DNA of 64,000 nt from Flavobacterium sp. K5-23 (lineage in GTDB: Bacteria; Bacteroidota; Bacteroidia; Flavobacteriales; Flavobacteriaceae), in the NCBI RefSeq assembly GCF_023278045.1, contig NZ_CP056783.1, positions 2,885,501 to 2,949,500 on the forward strand, in the 5' to 3' direction. The notes under the pieces were generated by a model. It made no database searches and was not told the origin of the DNA. It worked only from the letters and a program-made list of their open reading frames with translations. Shown here piece by piece: positions 25,567-35,500 of the stretch. The stretch's first letter is position 1; each line of letters opens with the position of its first letter. The translations under genes and the position numbers were made by a program.

Positions 25567-26351
25567 TGGAAAATAAAGAATATATAGACTCTGGTATATT
25601 AGAACTTTACGTTTATGGTTTACTTAGTGAAACCGAAAGCGAAGAAGTGGCCACTATGGCAAAAAACAGTACTGAAATTAATGATGAAATCATTGCAATT
25701 GAAAAATCAATTATAGCATTATCTTCTAGCTTCTCCCCATTTCATTCAGTGGCTAATTATGAAAAAATCAAGGCTAAACTAGAATTAAAACACGCTAAAG
25801 TGATTGAAATGAAACCTACTGGAAATTGGTCACAGTATATTGGCTGGGCAGCAGCTGTACTCCTAATGATAGGAATAGGTTACCAATACAAACAATTGAA
25901 TCTAACAAGCAATCAAATAACAAATACAGAAAATGAAAAGATTAAAATAGAGAAAGAACTTCAAATTTTAGAACTTCAAAATAAAGCTATTGAAACTAGT
26001 TTAGCGGTGGTTAGAGATGTTAAAAATACGGTAGTTTCACTTGGTGGTCAAGCTGTTGCTCCAGGGTCATCTGCAAAAATATATTGGAATAAAGAAACCA
26101 AAGTAGTTTATGTTGATGCAGCTGGATTACCTGAGCCTCCGGAAGGAATGGTGTATCAAGTTTGGGCATTAAAACTAAATCCTTTATCTCCTACAAGTAT
26201 TGGTTTACTTGATGATTTTGATGAAAATAATCAACGTTTTTTTGCTGTAAACAGTACTGGAGATGCTGAAGCTTTTGGAATTACACTTGAACCTGCCGGA
26301 GGAAGTTTAACTCCTACTATGGAGCAATTGTATACTTTAGGAAAAGTATAG
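25566..26351 (+). CDS. anti-sigma factor, RskA type
   Basis: A 261-residue single-pass membrane protein. The N-terminal cytosolic segment (about 1-95, DSGILELYVYGLLSETESEEV) matches the sigma-binding zinc-less anti-sigma domain of RskA relatives. A transmembrane helix follows at about 97-117 (GWAAAVLLMIGIGYQY), then a coiled-coil stretch (about 120-150) and the periplasmic RskA C-terminal domain with the signature MVYQVWALKL near 198-207 and LEPAGGSLTP near 240. It would hold the ECF sigma at the membrane until an envelope signal releases it, probably by regulated proteolysis. It overlaps the sigma gene by one base. Confidence 0.92.
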   Translation: MENKEYIDSGILELYVYGLLSETESEEVATMAKNSTEINDEIIAIEKSIIALSSSFSPFHSVANYEKIKAKLELKHAKVIEMKPTGNWSQYIGWAAAVLLMIGIGYQYKQLNLTSNQITNTENEKIKIEKELQILELQNKAIETSLAVVRDVKNTVVSLGGQAVAPGSSAKIYWNKETKVVYVDAAGLPEPPEGMVYQVWALKLNPLSPTSIGLLDDFDENNQRFFAVNSTGDAEAFGITLEPAGGSLTPTMEQLYTLGKV

Positions 26352-26384
26352 TTTCTACTAAAATTATAAATCTTTATTCATTTC

Positions 26385-26418
26385 AAAACCAGACTTTCAT
26401 TCGGAAGTCTGGTTTTTT
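26385..26418 (+). terminator. rho-independent terminator of the sigma/anti-sigma operon
   Basis: The stem AAAACCAGACTT / AAGTCTGGTTTT with a short loop and a T-run, 34 bp after the anti-sigma stop. The 26419-26727 stretch after it holds no recognisable gene. Confidence 0.85.
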
Positions 26419-26727
26419 TATCCTATCAACATTTCTTTTATTAAATAATATATAGGTTCTAAAAAGGTTTTAAATAAATAATTGTTCAAATGGAAATCAT
26501 AATAATCGGATTGAGAAATAGAAAAAATATATTTTAATAAAACAAATACTATAATAAAAAATACCATAAGAAAGAATTGTCTTCTTTTCTATCAAATTTT
26601 GTGTATTTCATCGATTATTTTGTTTCTAATAACGTGAAAGTGAGTAGGTTTGGCAAAAATATAAATCATTGATTTTATTTTTATAAAGACGCTAAACCAA
26701 AACCATTTTAACATTAAACCATCTTTT

Positions 26728-27249
26728 TTGAAAACACATTTTCTTAGTGCATTTGCACTTATTTCACTATTATTATCTTTGAATTCTTGCTCAACTGACA
26801 CAAATAAAGAATCTGAAACTTCTTTAAATTCCAATTTAGTTGCTAAATCTGAAATATCAAAACCCTTTTCATATAGTTTAGCTGAATTAGAAACTTTAAA
26901 ATTAATAAATGATTATAGAGTTAGTATTGGATTAAATCAATTGGAAAAAACTTCACATATTTCATTTAAATCTGAAGAACATAACGATTATATGATCACT
27001 AATACTGTTTTTAATCATAATGATTTTAATTCCCGCTCAGAAAACATAAAACTAGTTCTAGGAGCTAAAACTGTAGGTGAAAATATAGCGTTTAACTTTA
27101 AAACTCCAAAAGATGTTTTATCAGGTTGGTTGAACAGTCCTACTCACAAAGCAAACATTGAGGGTAATTTTACACATTTTGGAATTTCCATAAAAACTGA
27201 TCCCGCAACTGGAAGTAAATATTATACTAATATTTTTGCCAAAATATAA
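26728..27249 (+). CDS. CAP/SCP-domain lipoprotein
   Basis: A 173-residue lipoprotein starting with TTG at 26728; no ATG is available before the signal peptide (KTHFLSAFALISLLLSLNSC, lipid Cys at 21). The CAP (SCP/PR-1) domain covers about 53-173 and shows its conserved cavity residues: His in SEEHNDYM, Glu in SRSENI, GENIAF, and His in SPTHKANI. These proteins bind sterols, lipids or metals or act on the cell wall; the flavobacterial role is unknown. It is monocistronic, with no close partner. Confidence 0.85.
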   Translation: MKTHFLSAFALISLLLSLNSCSTDTNKESETSLNSNLVAKSEISKPFSYSLAELETLKLINDYRVSIGLNQLEKTSHISFKSEEHNDYMITNTVFNHNDFNSRSENIKLVLGAKTVGENIAFNFKTPKDVLSGWLNSPTHKANIEGNFTHFGISIKTDPATGSKYYTNIFAKI

Positions 27250-27400
27250 TTTATGTTGGTTCTTGAAAAACACGAAGTGGTTGAACTCCGTAAAAACTAA
27301 GATTGTGAAAACAGACTTAATATTATTTTCAGACGTTAATACCCTTTAATTAAGTAATAACATTATTTCTTATTGAAAACCATAACGGTATAAAGTGTCA

Positions 27401-27408
27401 TATATTTG
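27401..27408 (+). promoter_or_regulatory. -7 promoter box of the dihydrouridine synthase gene
   Basis: TATATTTG matches TAnnTTTG 16 bp before the ATG at 27425. It lies inside the 5' part of a longer open frame that begins at GTG 27395, which argues for the later ATG. Confidence 0.55.
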
Positions 27409-27424
27409 CACTTTTATAAATTTC

Positions 27425-28369
27425 ATGGACCATACTTTACTTTCATCCCCTTTACAGGGATTTACCGACTTTCGTTTTAGAAATGCCCAAAACAAATATT
27501 TTGGCGGTATAGATACTTTTTATTCTCCCTACATTCGGTTAAACGGGAAGTTGGTTATTAAGCCCTCTTATCAACGTGATATTCTACCTGAAAACAATAT
27601 TGGTTTAGAAGTAATACCACAAATAATTACAAACGACGCAGATGAGTTTCTATTTGTGGCCAAATATGTTCAAGAGCTTGGTTATAAAGAATTAAACTGG
27701 AACTTAGGATGCCCTTATCCAATGGTAACAAAATGCGGAATGGGATCTGGTCTTATTAGCAACACTGAAAAAATCAATCAAATACTGGACAAAGTACATT
27801 CTGAGTCGGATATAATTGTTTCTATGAAAATGCGTTTGGGTTATGAAAACTGTGAGGAAATCCTAAAAACCTTACCCATCATAGAGTCCTACCCAGTTAA
27901 GAATGTTGCTATACATGCACGTATTGGTAAGCAATTGTATAAAGGAGGAGTGAATTTAGATGCGTTTCAAGAATGTGTAGAAAACACAAAACTTAAACTG
28001 TATTACAATGGAGACATTACAACAGTAACCAAGTTTAATGAAATGCAGGAACGTTTTCCTACCATCGACCATTGGATGATAGGCAGAGGTTTAATTGCTG
28101 ATCCTTTTTTACCCAGTATGATTAAAAACAATACTTCTGAATATCCCTCAAATAAAATGGAATTATTCAGTGCTTTTCATGAAACCTTATATGAAGGGTA
28201 TAGTGAGTCGCTATCTGGGTCTACTCACATACTTTTGAAAATGCACCATTTATGGGAATACTTTTCTGCTATATTTTCCAATCCACACAAAGTGGCAAAA
28301 AATATAAAAAAGGCAAAAAGTATTAGGAATTATGAGGCAACCGTAAAAGAAATTATTAAAGCGGGGTAA
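27425..28369 (+). CDS. tRNA-dihydrouridine synthase
   Basis: A 314-residue FMN-dependent TIM-barrel enzyme that reduces uridines in tRNA D-loops. The N-terminal SSPLQGFTDFRFR is the Dus substrate/FMN loop. The catalytic Cys lies in NWNLGCPYP (about 87-95), with KMRLG (about 133-137), the HARIG segment (about 164-168) and the phosphate-binding YNGDI and MIGRGL motifs in the second half. I start at ATG 27425 because the -7 box at 27401 leaves no room for the earlier GTG. The subgroup (A, B or C) is not clear; length and context fit the DusC-like bacteroidete type. Confidence 0.9.
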   Translation: MDHTLLSSPLQGFTDFRFRNAQNKYFGGIDTFYSPYIRLNGKLVIKPSYQRDILPENNIGLEVIPQIITNDADEFLFVAKYVQELGYKELNWNLGCPYPMVTKCGMGSGLISNTEKINQILDKVHSESDIIVSMKMRLGYENCEEILKTLPIIESYPVKNVAIHARIGKQLYKGGVNLDAFQECVENTKLKLYYNGDITTVTKFNEMQERFPTIDHWMIGRGLIADPFLPSMIKNNTSEYPSNKMELFSAFHETLYEGYSESLSGSTHILLKMHHLWEYFSAIFSNPHKVAKNIKKAKSIRNYEATVKEIIKAG

Positions 28370-28387
28370 TAGAAAATATTTACATAA

Positions 28388-28420
28388 AAAAGGTTCAACA
28401 GTAAAGTTGAACCTTTTCTA
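28388..28420. terminator. rho-independent terminator of the dihydrouridine synthase gene
   Basis: The stem AAAAGGTTCAAC / GTTGAACCTTTT with a six-base loop. Both flanks are A/T rich, so it may act in both directions. Confidence 0.85.
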
Positions 28421-28502
28421 TTAAATAAGTATTATCGAACCCAATACCAAATAATACCTGGATTAGGCAACACCCATTAACTCACGCATTACAATTAGAA
28501 TA

Positions 28503-28664
28503 CTATGGCATTCTCTCTTCAATACTACCGTCATTATTGGTGCACGTTTCAAATTTTGCGTTAAGAGTAACATCGGTTTGAGTGTTTTTTTAATTCATAT
28601 AAGAATAATCACCGTTAGCAGTCCATATACCACCAAAATCATTTCTTGTATTTGAGTCAATCAT
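28503..28664 (-). pseudogene. remnant of a small protein gene
   Basis: One - strand frame reads MIDSNTRNDFGGIWTANG... to a TAA after 24 codons, then continues in the same frame with protein-like sequence (TDVTLNAKFETCTNNDGSI) to a TAG. The composition of both parts is protein-like and the CTNNDGSI segment resembles short lipocalin-like exported proteins. The original family is unclear, and this may be chance. It lies just downstream of the broken surface-protein gene, so decay may extend here. Confidence 0.3.
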
Positions 28665-28748
28665 ATATTGAAAAATACTAGTGCTAAAAACACCAATTAT
28701 AAATTAGTTTATTTTTAATAAGTATTAAAACATCAATGATCATAAATT

Positions 28749-31700
28749 TTAAAGACCATATTTTATTTTCACTGCATTAAAATTTTGTAGAATTTCATCG
28801 GCAGTAAGTACTCTTTTATAAATTAATACTTGAGCAATGTTTCCGCTATAAAAATGAGCAGAGCCAGCTCTAGAAGACAAATACAGTTTATGACTCGTGA
28901 AATTTCCGTTGTTGTCACTATTAAGTCCAGGGACGTTTACCTTATTTGGAGCGTTACCATCAATATAAATTAAAGATTGATCGTTAGCACCTAAACTTCT
29001 ATCCATAGTTGTTGATAAAAGATGCCAATTATTATCATTTATAGCAGCAACTGAATTGTATACATTATAATTTTGATTATGATCTGTAATTTGCATTTTA
29101 TTGCTTGTTGAAAGAATGCCAAACGCATTATTACTATTCCAATCAACGCTATGTTCTAAAACCATTGCTGTAGCAGTAGATGCCGTTTTTAAAATGAGTT
29201 GAATGGTAAGTTTATCAGTACTAGAAAGGTCTAAATTGGTATCTGTTACAACATAATCATTTGTACCGTCAAAAATTAAAAATCCGTTGTTTGAACTACT
29301 ATAACTAACACCGTTTTTTAGGGTTCCATTATTACCATTACCACTTAAATCATTCCAAGCAGTGCCAGAACCTGAATAACTAGTTATATTACTGGCATCT
29401 AAATGAAGGAATATTCCAGGAGCTAAATCGGAACTATTAATTTGTTTAGATTCACCATTTTTATTAATTCCAAAATTAGTATTTATGGCACCATTTTTAT
29501 TTACAAAAGTTGGGTTTGTTCCGGTTATCTGACCGTTTTTTGTTACCACACTAACACTGGTAATAGTCAGAATGGCTGAAATGATCTGGTTGTCATAATC
29601 TTCATCATAAGCTTGACTTGCTGTAATGGTGCTAACACCAGAACCTACATAGTTTACTGTTGTACCGCTAATTGTTGCTACCGAGGGATTACTGCTTGTA
29701 TAAATAATTGCCCCTGTACTGTTTGTTGTAGGAGCAGTTAGGTTAAATGGGCTTTCAAAACTTGTTTTTACAATTGAATTAAAATTACTTAATGTAGCTG
29801 GCGCAACATCTGTTACAGTAATTGTTAAGTTTTGTGTACTAATATTTCCAGTAGCATCCGTGGCCTTAACATCTAATACATAAATATTACTGCTATTTAT
29901 GCTGTTTGGTGTTTCAAAATCTGGTGCTGATATAAAGGAAACAATTCCTGAACTATTGATAGAAAATTTATTCCAATCGCCGCTAGTTCCTAAACTCCAT
30001 GTGACTGCTTCGTTGGCTGTAAAAGTAAAAACAGGAGTCTTGTTTTCAGGCAAAGATATACTACTTGTAGAACCGGTTGAAGAACTAGGTCCTGTAATTA
30101 TTGCTGGAGTTAAATCATATAAATTAGCCGTGTTGTTAGATTGAACAACAGTAGCTTCGTTTCCTGCAAAATCGAATATAGAAGCTACTACAGGACTAAT
30201 GGTGATGGTTTCTGTTCCGTTTGCAGGGACAGAAAATCCAATACCCAGTGTGAATGTAATGTTGTCTGTAGTACTAAGACTGATAGGTGTTGTTGATGAT
30301 AATGTTGCTACACCGCCCGTTAAAGAAAAAGCAAAACTACTCACTGTAAGATTACCAGTTCCAAAGGCTGTATTATAAACTCGCTTACTGAAAGTAACAC
30401 TAAACGTGCTGTTGTTCGACGCAAGAGCTCTAGTAGTAATAATTGGGGCCGTCAAGTCACTTTCCATGTCACCATCGGTAATCGTCCAGCCTTTCGTGTC
30501 TGTAAGGTACGCACGAGCCGCAACTATATTGGGTTCGTTTGAATATTTACTTGTACCAAAGTGAATGGTTAGACTAGAAGGGATTGATGTTTCTCCTGGA
30601 TCTAAGCTTGACCATCCAAGAAGCAAGGCATCATAGTTATTACGAGATAGTTTCCCTCCTGAAAGAAAATTTCCAGCCAATGTTGCTGATGAAATATCCC
30701 AACTGCCAATATTTTGATTGAATTTAGTGGCATTTTGAAACATAGTCGATATATTATTTACCCTTTTCATATTCCAGTTTCCAATATTTTGATTAAAGGC
30801 AGTGGCCCCATTAAACATACTAGACATATTAACCGTTTTTGCAAGGTCTGACGTGAAATTCCAGTTGCTTATGTTACCGTTAAAAGCCGTATTCCCTTCA
30901 AACATCCTACTTGGATTTACTAAATTAGAAACATCCCAAAAGTTTAAATTTTGATTAAAATTATTGGCAAGATAAAACATCAAAACGGTGGTTGTTACCT
31001 TAGACACATCCCAACTATTGATATCCTGATTGAACAAAATTGCCTGTCGGAACATTTCCTGCATATTTGTTACACTCCCTGTTTTTGTACCCCAACCATT
31101 CAGGGGTTGATTGAAAACTGATGCGTATGCAAACATGTTAGCCATGTTTGTTACCTTAATAACATTCCACCCACTTATATTTTGATTGAATTTTGTATTA
31201 GATAGAAACATACTTGCCATAGTAGTAACATTGCCTACATTCCAAATACCAATATTTTGGTTAAAAGAATTGGCAGATTGAAACATATTGGCCATGGTGG
31301 TAACATTGCTAACATTCCAACCACTTATATCTTGGTTAAAATTAGAGGCTGCGTTAAACATACTTGACATAGTAGTCACATTAGAAACATTCCAAACTCC
31401 AATATTTTGGTTAAAGTTTGTAGCATTTTGAAACATTCCTAACATATTGGTAACATTGGAAACATTCCAGTTTGTTATATTACCGTTAAAAGCATTTGCT
31501 GAAAAAAACATAAATTGCATATTAACGACACTTGATACATTCCAAGAACTTAAATCTTGGTTAAAATTTGTAGCTCCGTAAAACATCGCAAACATTGTAG
31601 TCACTTTGGATACATCCCAACTACTCAAATCTTGATTGAATAATGCAGCACCTCTGAACATCTCATGCATAGTAGTTACCTTACTTGTCTTACTACCCCA

Positions 31701-31898
31701 AGCGTTAAGAGGTTGATTATAAGTAGGACTGTACGCAAACATAAAAGACATATTTGTCACATTAGAAACGTCCCACCCACTGATATCCTGATTGAACGCA
31801 TTTATAGATTTGAACATATCCTTCATGTTAGTCACTCTTTCTACATTCCAACTTGAAATGTAGAAAGAGTGACTAACATGACCAAAACATGCCTTCAA
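28749..31898 (-). CDS. BspA-type repeat surface protein, main part (5' end disrupted)
   Basis: A 1049-codon frame without a signal peptide. Residues about 20-430 hold fifteen BspA/DUF285-type repeats with the core MF...A..FNQ.IS.WNVS.VTNM. Repeats 2-5 and 10-13 form a duplicated block that includes NQPLN.WG and FNGNI.NWN variants. Next come Ig/cadherin-like domains (about 455-745) and a C-terminal LamG/concanavalin-like domain (about 840-1049) ending YKRVLTADEILQNFNA. The missing signal peptide, PKD-like domain and first repeats are in the adjacent frame at 31873-32457; a perfect inverted repeat sits at the break. The intact protein would be an exported adhesin-like molecule. Confidence 0.75.
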   Translation of the reverse strand: MKACFGHVSHSFYISSWNVERVTNMKDMFKSINAFNQDISGWDVSNVTNMSFMFAYSPTYNQPLNAWGSKTSKVTTMHEMFRGAALFNQDLSSWDVSKVTTMFAMFYGATNFNQDLSSWNVSSVVNMQFMFFSANAFNGNITNWNVSNVTNMLGMFQNATNFNQNIGVWNVSNVTTMSSMFNAASNFNQDISGWNVSNVTTMANMFQSANSFNQNIGIWNVGNVTTMASMFLSNTKFNQNISGWNVIKVTNMANMFAYASVFNQPLNGWGTKTGSVTNMQEMFRQAILFNQDINSWDVSKVTTTVLMFYLANNFNQNLNFWDVSNLVNPSRMFEGNTAFNGNISNWNFTSDLAKTVNMSSMFNGATAFNQNIGNWNMKRVNNISTMFQNATKFNQNIGSWDISSATLAGNFLSGGKLSRNNYDALLLGWSSLDPGETSIPSSLTIHFGTSKYSNEPNIVAARAYLTDTKGWTITDGDMESDLTAPIITTRALASNNSTFSVTFSKRVYNTAFGTGNLTVSSFAFSLTGGVATLSSTTPISLSTTDNITFTLGIGFSVPANGTETITISPVVASIFDFAGNEATVVQSNNTANLYDLTPAIITGPSSSTGSTSSISLPENKTPVFTFTANEAVTWSLGTSGDWNKFSINSSGIVSFISAPDFETPNSINSSNIYVLDVKATDATGNISTQNLTITVTDVAPATLSNFNSIVKTSFESPFNLTAPTTNSTGAIIYTSSNPSVATISGTTVNYVGSGVSTITASQAYDEDYDNQIISAILTITSVSVVTKNGQITGTNPTFVNKNGAINTNFGINKNGESKQINSSDLAPGIFLHLDASNITSYSGSGTAWNDLSGNGNNGTLKNGVSYSSSNNGFLIFDGTNDYVVTDTNLDLSSTDKLTIQLILKTASTATAMVLEHSVDWNSNNAFGILSTSNKMQITDHNQNYNVYNSVAAINDNNWHLLSTTMDRSLGANDQSLIYIDGNAPNKVNVPGLNSDNNGNFTSHKLYLSSRAGSAHFYSGNIAQVLIYKRVLTADEILQNFNAVKIKYGL
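31824..31880. repeat. perfect 24-bp inverted repeat at a gene break
   Basis: Arms at 31824-31847 and 31857-31880 are exact reverse complements, separated by nine bases. On the coding (-) strand the right arm adds a TAG in frame with the upstream fragment and puts the rest in another frame. The left arm encodes the normal repeat (RVTNM), so the right arm looks like an inverted copy of it that replaced part of the gene. Confidence 0.9.
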
Positions 31899-32457
31899 AA
31901 GTGATTGATTTAGTTACATCTGTTGTAAAAACCCAATTATTCATTGACCCTCCAGGGTTTGTCAAATTGGTACATCCATAAAACATGCTAAAAAAACTAG
32001 TGACCAAAGAAAGATCAGGAACATCGGTAGCCGTTATACTTAATGCACTTGCTCCACTAAAAGCCCTGTCCATAGATGTCCATTTGGCACCTCCCCATTG
32101 ACTTATGGTCATTAAATTTGCCTTGTTTGCAAAACTGTTAAGGAAAATTCTCGGAAAACCGTTTGCAGTATTAGGTGTTATCGTTACTGTATAGGTTCCT
32201 GCTGTAGCATATGTACGGCTGATGGTGCCAGGCGAGCCTGTTTTGGTTTCAGAAAATCCGTCACCCCAGTCAATAGTAAAGTCATATCCACTCCCTGTTA
32301 ATGGAATTTGCACTATTTTACTAGCATCCGTTTGCCATGTTGTAATAAATGGGTTTACAGGCTGAGCATACGCTGAACCACTATTTAAAGCCAGTAGCAA
32401 TACTAGGATTGTATTAATTCCTAACAATCGTATAATTTTTAGTGCTTTCTTTTTCAT
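31873..32457 (-). CDS. BspA-type surface protein, N-terminal fragment (frameshifted/truncated)
   Basis: A 194-codon frame with signal peptide (about 1-31, ending SAYAQ), then a PKD-like domain (about 46-96, DFTIDWGDG...YATAGTYTVTI) and the first BspA-type repeats (MDRAFSGASAL, MFYGCTNL). It stops at a TAG inside the inverted repeat at 31857-31880 immediately after FEGMFWSC. The following frame carries the rest of the repeats, so the two are almost certainly one former gene, in which case neither part makes the full protein. A sequencing or assembly artefact at the palindrome is possible. Confidence 0.75.
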   Translation of the reverse strand: MKKKALKIIRLLGINTILVLLLALNSGSAYAQPVNPFITTWQTDASKIVQIPLTGSGYDFTIDWGDGFSETKTGSPGTISRTYATAGTYTVTITPNTANGFPRIFLNSFANKANLMTISQWGGAKWTSMDRAFSGASALSITATDVPDLSLVTSFFSMFYGCTNLTNPGGSMNNWVFTTDVTKSITFEGMFWSC

Positions 32458-32546
32458 CCTTTTTTAATTTTGAGTCAGGGTTTACATAATTTATATGAGT
32501 TATGTAAACCTTGCTAATACTGCTTATAAATTGACTTCATTTACTA

Positions 32547-35500
32547 TTAATAATAGTAATCCAATTGAATTCTATCTCCTATTGTCAGGTTATATGAACC
32601 ATTATTAGCAGCATTATAACTAACGGCTAAACCACTTACTGAATAGGCTGTATTACTGATTCGTATACCGTTTATATACATTTTAACTTTACTATTGGCA
32701 GATGGTGTATTTGCTAAAGTAAATACTGTTTGGCTATTGGTAGTTGCCAAGGCTTCATAAGCCACTTCTGTAATACTAACGGATAACCAGCTTGCCGTTC
32801 CGCTACCATTTGTAGTTAACACCTGGCCATTCGTACCATCTGTATTTGGATAGGTTATTGCTCCTGCAACCAACTTACCACTTGTGTTTACAGAAACGAC
32901 ACTAGTATTACCCAGCTGAACCGTATTGGATCCTTTACCAATGGCAGAACTACCAATCACAATTTCATTAGCCCCGTTATCAGCCTTTGGTCTTGTATTG
33001 GCCCCAATTAGCACTGAATTATTAATAATGGTATTGTATGTCGCTCCATCTTGAATATATCTTCCAGCAAATGCACCCAATACAGCATTATTTGATCCTG
33101 CAGTATTTCTGTCTATTGCAGCAACTCCTATTGCCGTGTTTGATTGACCATTCACATTTTGCTCAAGGGATTGTACTCCTAATCCAGTGTTATACCCACC
33201 AATTGTATTTGAGATCAAAGAACTTTGTCCGACAGCTGTATTTCCACCTCCGGTAGTGTTTAAAAATAAACTATAGATTCCCACACCAGTATTATTACTT
33301 CCTTGAGTATTATACTTCATCGAAAAACCTCCTATAGCCGTATTGTTATTACCCGTTGTGTTTGAGTTCATAGCTTCAGATCCAATTCCAGTGTTATAAG
33401 AACCAGTCGTATTATTCTGTAAACTGGTATATCCTGTTGCGGTATTATCATAACCGTTATTTGTTAGCAGTGTTACACTTCCAATTGCCGTGTTTCTTGA
33501 CCCCCCTGTATTGTCTCTCAAAGCCTGACTTCCCAAAGATGTATTATGAAAACCATTTGTGATACTTTTCATAGTCTCTATACCCACTGCTGTATTATAA
33601 ACAGCACCGCTTAATACTCCTGTAGTTTTATGACCGATTAACAAACTTCCCGTAAACTCAGCTCCCTGGTTTTTAGCATCTGTTAGATCATTTAAGGAAG
33701 AAACGGTTGAGCCCGGTGCCCAGCTCGCAATTCCACTACCATCGGTTGTTAAAACTTGTCCGTTTGTACCATTCGTGTTAGGATAAGTGACTGCACCTGT
33801 GGTTAATTGACCTGTAGTTGTTACAGATGTTATACTAGAGTTACCTAATTGTATTTTATTACTTGCATCTACTATTGCACCATTTCCAATAGCAGTGGAA
33901 TTATTTAGACTATTTGATGAGACATCTGCGTAATATCCTAATGCTGTATTAGAATTACCAGCTGTAATCGTTTGTAAAGCATTCCTCCCAATAGCTACAT
34001 TATTACTTCCAGTAGTATTATTACTTAATGAACCGTATCCATTAGCCGTATTATTATTACCAATTGTATTATACATTAAAGAATGACCCCCGTAAGAAGT
34101 ATTATGACTACCCGTTGTATTTGCTCTTAAAGAATACACCCCTTTAGCAGTATTGAAAATACCAGTTGTATTTTCTCTTAATGCTTCATATCCAACTGCA
34201 GAATTTCCATATGCAGTAGAATTTTTATATAAAGCAAAAGAACCAATTGCTATGTTTACTGAACCAGTTGTATTTAAAGCAAGACTCTCTTGACCAATTG
34301 CTAAATTAGAACTAACTGTCCCCGCACCGTTTCCAATACGAATGGAATTAACAAAAATATCCGAGTTAAACCATTTTCTTCCATCAATAGCTTGATTAGT
34401 AGTTAAATCCACAAAACTTTGAGTAGCAGAACCTGTTCCACCGTTAGCAATGGCAACAATCCCTGTCACATTTTCAGCATTTCCGCTACTAGTTAAATAA
34501 GTATTGGAGTCAATACTTCCGTCTGCTTTTAAAAACTGTGAAGATGTTCCTCCAGATTTAATAAACGAAAATGCAGTAACCGAACTCGTAAAACGCCCAT
34601 CACCTTCAACGTCTAATTGATATGAAGGAGTATAATTGGCACCTATTCCAAATCTACCTTCCCCATCAATTGTTAATCTCCCACAACAGCCTCCTTGAAC
34701 CAATGATAATCCAGTGCCATTTATTCCAAATTCCCAAATACTACTTCCTGCTAAAGTTAAAGAAGAAACTCTAAAATTAGAAGAAAAATCCCCATATGTT
34801 CCCTTCAATGTCCCAGTCAATGTCCCGCCTGTCAATGGTAAAAAATTGGCGCCTGAGGTTGAAATTGCAGTTGTTACATATTCAGTTGTAGCAATTTGAG
34901 TCGAAGAAGTTGAAGAGCTTGCTGTAGGTGCAATTGGGATTCCAGTAAATATTGGTGAAACTATATTTGCTTTTAAATCTAAATCAGTACTAGTAGCAAA
35001 ACTACTCAAATCTTGGTCTCCGGTATTGGTACCTGATATTGCTGCTAACTTCGTTTTTTCTGTTGTAGAATAATCCTCGGTTGATAATCCCTTGCCTGTT
35101 ACTTTGTCTACTTTTATATCCAAAGCCGTTTGTGTCGCTGTCGAAACTGGTTTATTAGCATCTGTAGTATTATCTACATTAGATAATCCAACCATTGTTT
35201 TGTCAATTCCTGAAACTGTTCCAGTAAAAGTTGGCGAAGCTAAGTTAGCTTTTAAATCTAATGACGTTTGTGTAGCTGTTGAAACTGGTTTATTAACATC
35301 CGTAGTATTATCTACATTAGATAACCCAACCATCGTTCCCGTTATTCCTGATACTGTTCCAGTAAACGTAGGTGAAGCAACATTCGCTTTTAGTGCTAAG
35401 TTAGTATTGGTAGCAAAACTACTCAAATCTTGGTCTCCGGTATTGGTACCTGTTATTGCTGCTAACTTAGTTTTTTCTGTTGTAGAATAATCCTCGGTTG

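Noticed and set aside
26592..26834. An 80-codon - strand frame upstream of the CAP lipoprotein
   Set aside because: It covers the start of the lipoprotein gene in antisense and has no signal, motif or promoter; the CAP gene on the + strand is well supported.
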